Source: Candidatus Thorarchaeota archaeon
GTDB lineage: Archaea; Asgardarchaeota; Thorarchaeia; Thorarchaeales; Thorarchaeaceae
Direction of reading: 5' to 3'
Length of the DNA: 7,527 nt
Assembly: GCA_029855925.1 (NCBI GenBank)
Contig: JAGSHP010000089.1
Coordinates: forward strand, 1 to 7,527
In this document: piece by piece, positions 4,951-7,527 of the stretch
Layout: each line of letters opens with the position of its first letter
Position numbering within the stretch: the first letter of the stretch is position 1
The notes under the pieces: model-generated
What the model was told of the DNA's origin: nothing
Database searches by the model: none
The model's input: only the letters and a program-made list of their open reading frames with translations
Program-made: the position numbers and the translations under genes

Positions 4951-6327
4951 CTAACTGGCGAAATAGTCCTCATGCACTGCCATGATTGCGGTCTCCATGT
5001 CTTCCCGCCGTACAATGAAATAGTATGCCACCTCTGATGCACCAGCCGCAAACATCTCTACATTGACTCCCTGCCGAGCAACTGCTGAGAAGACACGAGC
5101 TGCCAGGCCATGCGTCGAAAGGAGCCCTTCACCAACAACGGCGATCAGGGCCACATCATCTCGTGTCTCGGTTCGTTCAATTACACCGCCCACAAGTCCA
5201 TCTAGGACCTCTCTGCTTCGTACAATGTCAGAACTGTCAATTAACAGATTGATGCAGGTCTGTGATGTGATCACAGAGTAGATGTTGATGTTTGCGCGAG
5301 CCAGCATACGCCCTATATTGCCTATGATGCCCGGCTTGTGCCCTACGCCCACTCCGTGTATGCGGAGAACAGCAAGGTTTCTGTTGTAGGTCACACTCTT
5401 GACCACATCTTCGCGGCGATTGCTGTCAGCACGAATGACGGTCGATGCTCCAGAGGGGGCATGGACGTTTCTCACTATGATAGGGATACCTGTGGCAATG
5501 AGAGGCTCAACGGTACGAGGATGCAAGAGCTTTGCCCCAAAGTATGACAGCTCGGCTGCCTCGCGATAGGAGAGCAGGTCTATGCTCCGGGCGTTGGGAA
5601 CAAGCTTGGGATCGGCTGTCATGAACCCACTCACGTCCTTCCAGATCTCTACCGCATCTGCATCAAGCGCACGGGCAATCGCGGCAGCGCTATAGTCAGA
5701 ACCATTCCGCCCAAAGGAAGTTATACGTCCCTGTTCATCTCGACCAAAGAAACCAGTGATGACAGGAACGACCTTCTCTTGCAGTAACGGAAATACGTAG
5801 TGCTGGAGGTTCTCACGAGTTGCATGCAGGTCTGCAGTTGCATTATCACTCAGACCATCGGTGATGATCCCAACCTCATCGGCCTCAAGAGACCGGGATG
5901 AGACCCCCATGCTGTTGAGCGTAGATGCAAGAAGAACTGCGGAGAGTCGCTCCCCCTGAGAGAGAACAAGAAGCCTCACAACCTCTGTCAGCTCACCCGT
6001 ATAGGAGATGCCATAAAGAAGGCGCTCAAGCCGCTCCATCCGTAGGTCAATGGTCTGGAGAGTCCCGGTACTTGTTTCTCGATCAGTCAGCACCCGTTTC
6101 GCAATGCCAGCATGGATGGAACGAATCCTCGCAATGCTTTCAGGAATACGGTCTTCGTCTTCCAGCGCGGAATCGGCTGCGCTGTGAAGCATGTCTGTGA
6201 CACCATATACTGCCGAGACCACGGCGATGATCGATTCCCGCTTCACCTCGTCCTCAATGATCTTCGCAACTCGCGCGAATGAGGTCTCATCTCTCAGGCA
6301 ACCGCCTCCAAACTTCAGGACTCTCAA
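4951..6327 (-). CDS. lysC: Aspartate kinase (aspartokinase) with two C-terminal ACT domains
   Basis: Phosphorylates L-aspartate with ATP to 4-phospho-L-aspartate, the first step to lysine, threonine, methionine and isoleucine; cytosolic. It has 458 residues, normal for the monofunctional long form. The kinase domain (about 1-300) shows KFGGGCL at 5-11, VVSAVYGVTD at 36-45, SQGE with E126, SFGRNGSDYS at 204-213, WKDVSGFMTADP at 229-240 and the FGAKLLHPRT segment near 263-272. Two ACT domains follow, about 318-375 (with GHKPGIIGNIGRML) and 392-455, so feedback inhibition by lysine and/or threonine is expected. Odd point: the ATP loop has Gly-Cys where the family usually has Thr/Ser-Ser. Start: TTG 6325-6327 lies immediately after the TGA of asd, with GGGGGTGA five bases upstream; no ATG or GTG is available, and the frame gives KFGG at the expected position 5. 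The enzyme class is certain; lysC, thrA-like or another name for the gene is a convention. Confidence 0.96.
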   Translation of the reverse strand: MRVLKFGGGCLRDETSFARVAKIIEDEVKRESIIAVVSAVYGVTDMLHSAADSALEDEDRIPESIARIRSIHAGIAKRVLTDRETSTGTLQTIDLRMERLERLLYGISYTGELTEVVRLLVLSQGERLSAVLLASTLNSMGVSSRSLEADEVGIITDGLSDNATADLHATRENLQHYVFPLLQEKVVPVITGFFGRDEQGRITSFGRNGSDYSAAAIARALDADAVEIWKDVSGFMTADPKLVPNARSIDLLSYREAAELSYFGAKLLHPRTVEPLIATGIPIIVRNVHAPSGASTVIRADSNRREDVVKSVTYNRNLAVLRIHGVGVGHKPGIIGNIGRMLARANINIYSVITSQTCINLLIDSSDIVRSREVLDGLVGGVIERTETRDDVALIAVVGEGLLSTHGLAARVFSAVARQGVNVEMFAAGASEVAYYFIVRREDMETAIMAVHEDYFAS

Positions 6328-7407
6328 TCAGTTCACCCCCCTCACTGGCAGATAGCCCTTGGCCGCCGCAAACTCCGCGTTCAGAACGGACGCTCCAGCC
6401 GCACCACGTATCGTATTATGGACAAGCAGAAAGAAACTCAGAAGCCCGTCCTTCTCGCGGATTCGCCCAATCTTCACACTCATTCCATGGTCCTGCTGGG
6501 TGGTGGTGAGGTCTCTACGAGGCTGGGGACGGTCAGGATCCGTCAGTACCACGATGGGGTGCGTGGGCGCCGTGGGCAGATGGAGTTCTTGAGGCGCCCC
6601 AGAAAAGGTGGAGAACTCCTCCTGCGCGGTCTCAACACTGACCCGCTCCTCGAGCTCAACGACCACGCTCTCAAGATGTCCGTTTAGGACAGGCACCCGC
6701 ACACAGGATGCATTGATACGAAAGTCCGCAAACTCGATGTGATCATCACGGAGTACACCAAGTATCTTTCGTGGCTCGGTCTCCAGTTTGTGTTCCTCGT
6801 TCGGAATGTAGGGGACCACATTCCCAAGAATATCCATGGATGCCACGCCTGATCGCCCGGCCCCAGAGAGAGCCTGATAGGTCGTCACCGTGACACTGCG
6901 AATGCCATATCTTTGGAGCGGCCTCAGACCAAAGACCAACCCAGAGGTGGAGCAATTCGAGTTTGCCACGATGTACCCGCCGTTGTACTGCTGATGGCGG
7001 ACCAGTCCCAGATGGCCGGGATTGATCTCAGGAATCAGAATCGGCACGTCCTCGCGCATTCTATGATATCCTGCATTTGTGAAGACGGGCAACCCGTGGC
7101 TTGCCAACTGATGCTCAATGGGGCCCGCCACATCACTGGGGAGGGCGCTGAATACAACGTCCACATCAGCATCAAGAAGCGGACGTATCCGGGTCTCGCT
7201 CACTACAAGACCACCAACACTCTCTGGGGGCGTCCCTTCGATGAACCAGTTGGTTGCCTCAGTGTACGTGCGCCCAGCGGACTGGGAGGAGCCAGTCACA
7301 AGTGCAACCTTGAAGAGTGGATGGTCATGCAGAAATGAGATGAATCGCTGACCTGTAAGACCTGTGGCCCCCAGTACTGCGGCTCTTAGACGACTCAGTA
7401 GCACCAC
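6328..7407 (-). CDS. asd: Aspartate-semialdehyde dehydrogenase
   Basis: Reduces 4-phospho-L-aspartate with NADPH to L-aspartate 4-semialdehyde, the step after aspartate kinase. It has 359 residues, the usual length. Seen: the N-terminal nucleotide-binding GATGLTGQRF at 13-22, the NSNCSTSG active-site loop with nucleophile C152, a YQALSGAGRSG segment at 177-187, and CVRVPVLNGHLE with substrate-binding R237 and general-base H244. The SNCSTSG loop and the PEINPGH segment are of the archaeal/fungal type as opposed to the E. coli type. Start: GTG 7405-7407 with AGGTGG seven bases upstream (7415-7420); it overlaps the end of the upstream open frame by 13 bases. A second GTG follows immediately (7402-7404) and could also serve. 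Its stop codon directly abuts the kinase TTG, so the two enzymes acting in sequence are cotranscribed and probably translationally coupled. All catalytic residues are present. Confidence 0.96.
   Translation of the reverse strand: MVLLSRLRAAVLGATGLTGQRFISFLHDHPLFKVALVTGSSQSAGRTYTEATNWFIEGTPPESVGGLVVSETRIRPLLDADVDVVFSALPSDVAGPIEHQLASHGLPVFTNAGYHRMREDVPILIPEINPGHLGLVRHQQYNGGYIVANSNCSTSGLVFGLRPLQRYGIRSVTVTTYQALSGAGRSGVASMDILGNVVPYIPNEEHKLETEPRKILGVLRDDHIEFADFRINASCVRVPVLNGHLESVVVELEERVSVETAQEEFSTFSGAPQELHLPTAPTHPIVVLTDPDRPQPRRDLTTTQQDHGMSVKIGRIREKDGLLSFFLLVHNTIRGAAGASVLNAEFAAAKGYLPVRGVN
6333..6340 (-). promoter_or_regulatory. Shine-Dalgarno site for aspartate kinase inside the asd 3' end
   Basis: GGGGGTGA on the minus strand matches the archaeal anti-SD (GGAGGTGA) at all but one base, with a 5-base spacer to the TTG start. 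It lies within the last codons of asd and supports translational coupling. Confidence 0.7.
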
Positions 7408-7527
7408 CCCCCATCCACCTTTGCTATCAGGCCTGGGTCAACCTGAGCATGTACCAGTTCAGGCAAGTCGCCACCAATACCAATTATGTCTCCGACGATC
7501 ACCATCGCGCCCTCTACACCATCGACC
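7395..7527 (-). CDS. C-terminal end of an unidentified gene upstream of asd (partial)
   Basis: One minus-strand frame is open from the right edge to a TGA at 7395-7397, giving 43 codons. It reads as real protein: VDGVEGAMVIVGDIIGIGG, then DLPELVHAQVDPGL, then IAKVDGGWCY at the end. The glycine-rich hydrophobic strand and regular codon use argue against chance. The end overlaps the asd GTG start by 13 bases and contains the asd SD, so it belongs to the same operon. By position, another aspartate-pathway enzyme is the first guess, but I do not recognise the family: the C-terminal residues I know for dihydrodipicolinate reductase do not match. Function left open. Confidence 0.6.
   Translation of the reverse strand, partial: VDGVEGAMVIVGDIIGIGGDLPELVHAQVDPGLIAKVDGGWCY
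7415..7420 (-). promoter_or_regulatory. Shine-Dalgarno site for asd
   Basis: AGGTGG on the minus strand, 7 bases before the GTG at 7407 and inside the coding sequence of the preceding open frame. It supports GTG as the asd start. Confidence 0.55.

Noticed and set aside
6913..7338. 141-codon plus-strand frame inside asd
   Set aside because: Antisense to asd, whose active-site Cys loop and nucleotide-binding motif occupy the same bases; composition is that of a shadow frame.
1..7527. tRNA/rRNA genes, CRISPR repeats, insertion-sequence ends or long direct repeats
   Set aside because: Reading through the window I saw no cloverleaf-like segment, no regularly spaced repeats and no transposase; coding density leaves gaps of at most about 165 bases.

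Overview
The window is archaeal chromosomal DNA with no mobile, CRISPR or RNA gene that I can see. The archaeal assignment rests on four things: the N-terminal part of an archaeal/eukaryotic-type DNA primase large subunit (PriL), a DUF763 protein, TATA-box-like promoter elements instead of -35/-10 pairs, and GTG/TTG starts behind Shine-Dalgarno (SD) sequences that match the archaeal 16S 3' end (GGAGGTGA type). Base composition is roughly balanced. An Asgard archaeon (for example the Thorarchaeota group) would fit the mix of genes, but this is a guess and the window does not settle it.

Left block (1-1983, minus strand). A tight four-gene set reads right to left: a thioredoxin-fold protein without a CXXC pair, a class I SAM-dependent methyltransferase (joined by a TGATG overlap), a small CXXC/CXXC zinc-ribbon protein (short overlap) and priL, which starts at TTG and runs off the left edge. 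This looks like one transcript that feeds a replication gene.

Middle block (1984-3695, plus strand). Divergent from the first block are a cysteine-rich DUF3795 protein, apparently leaderless (TATA about 26 bases before its ATG), and a full-length DUF763 protein with a helix-hairpin-helix-like segment near its C-terminus. The DUF763 gene ends only 3 bases from the stop codon of the next, convergent gene.

Right block (3699-7527, minus strand). There is a protein of about nine TPRs with a lysine-rich tail and its own strong TATA element. Upstream of it is an amino-acid biosynthesis operon: the end of an unidentified gene, asd (aspartate-semialdehyde dehydrogenase) and aspartate kinase. These two enzymes catalyse steps 1 and 2 of the aspartate pathway to lysine, threonine and methionine. 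The genes abut or overlap, and the asd and kinase starts are non-ATG codons with good SD sequences.

Most of the window is ordinary housekeeping content. The points most worth a second look are the make-up of the priL operon (especially the small zinc ribbon), the DUF763 protein, the unusual glycine-cysteine in the kinase's N-terminal ATP loop, and the unidentified overlapping gene at the right edge.
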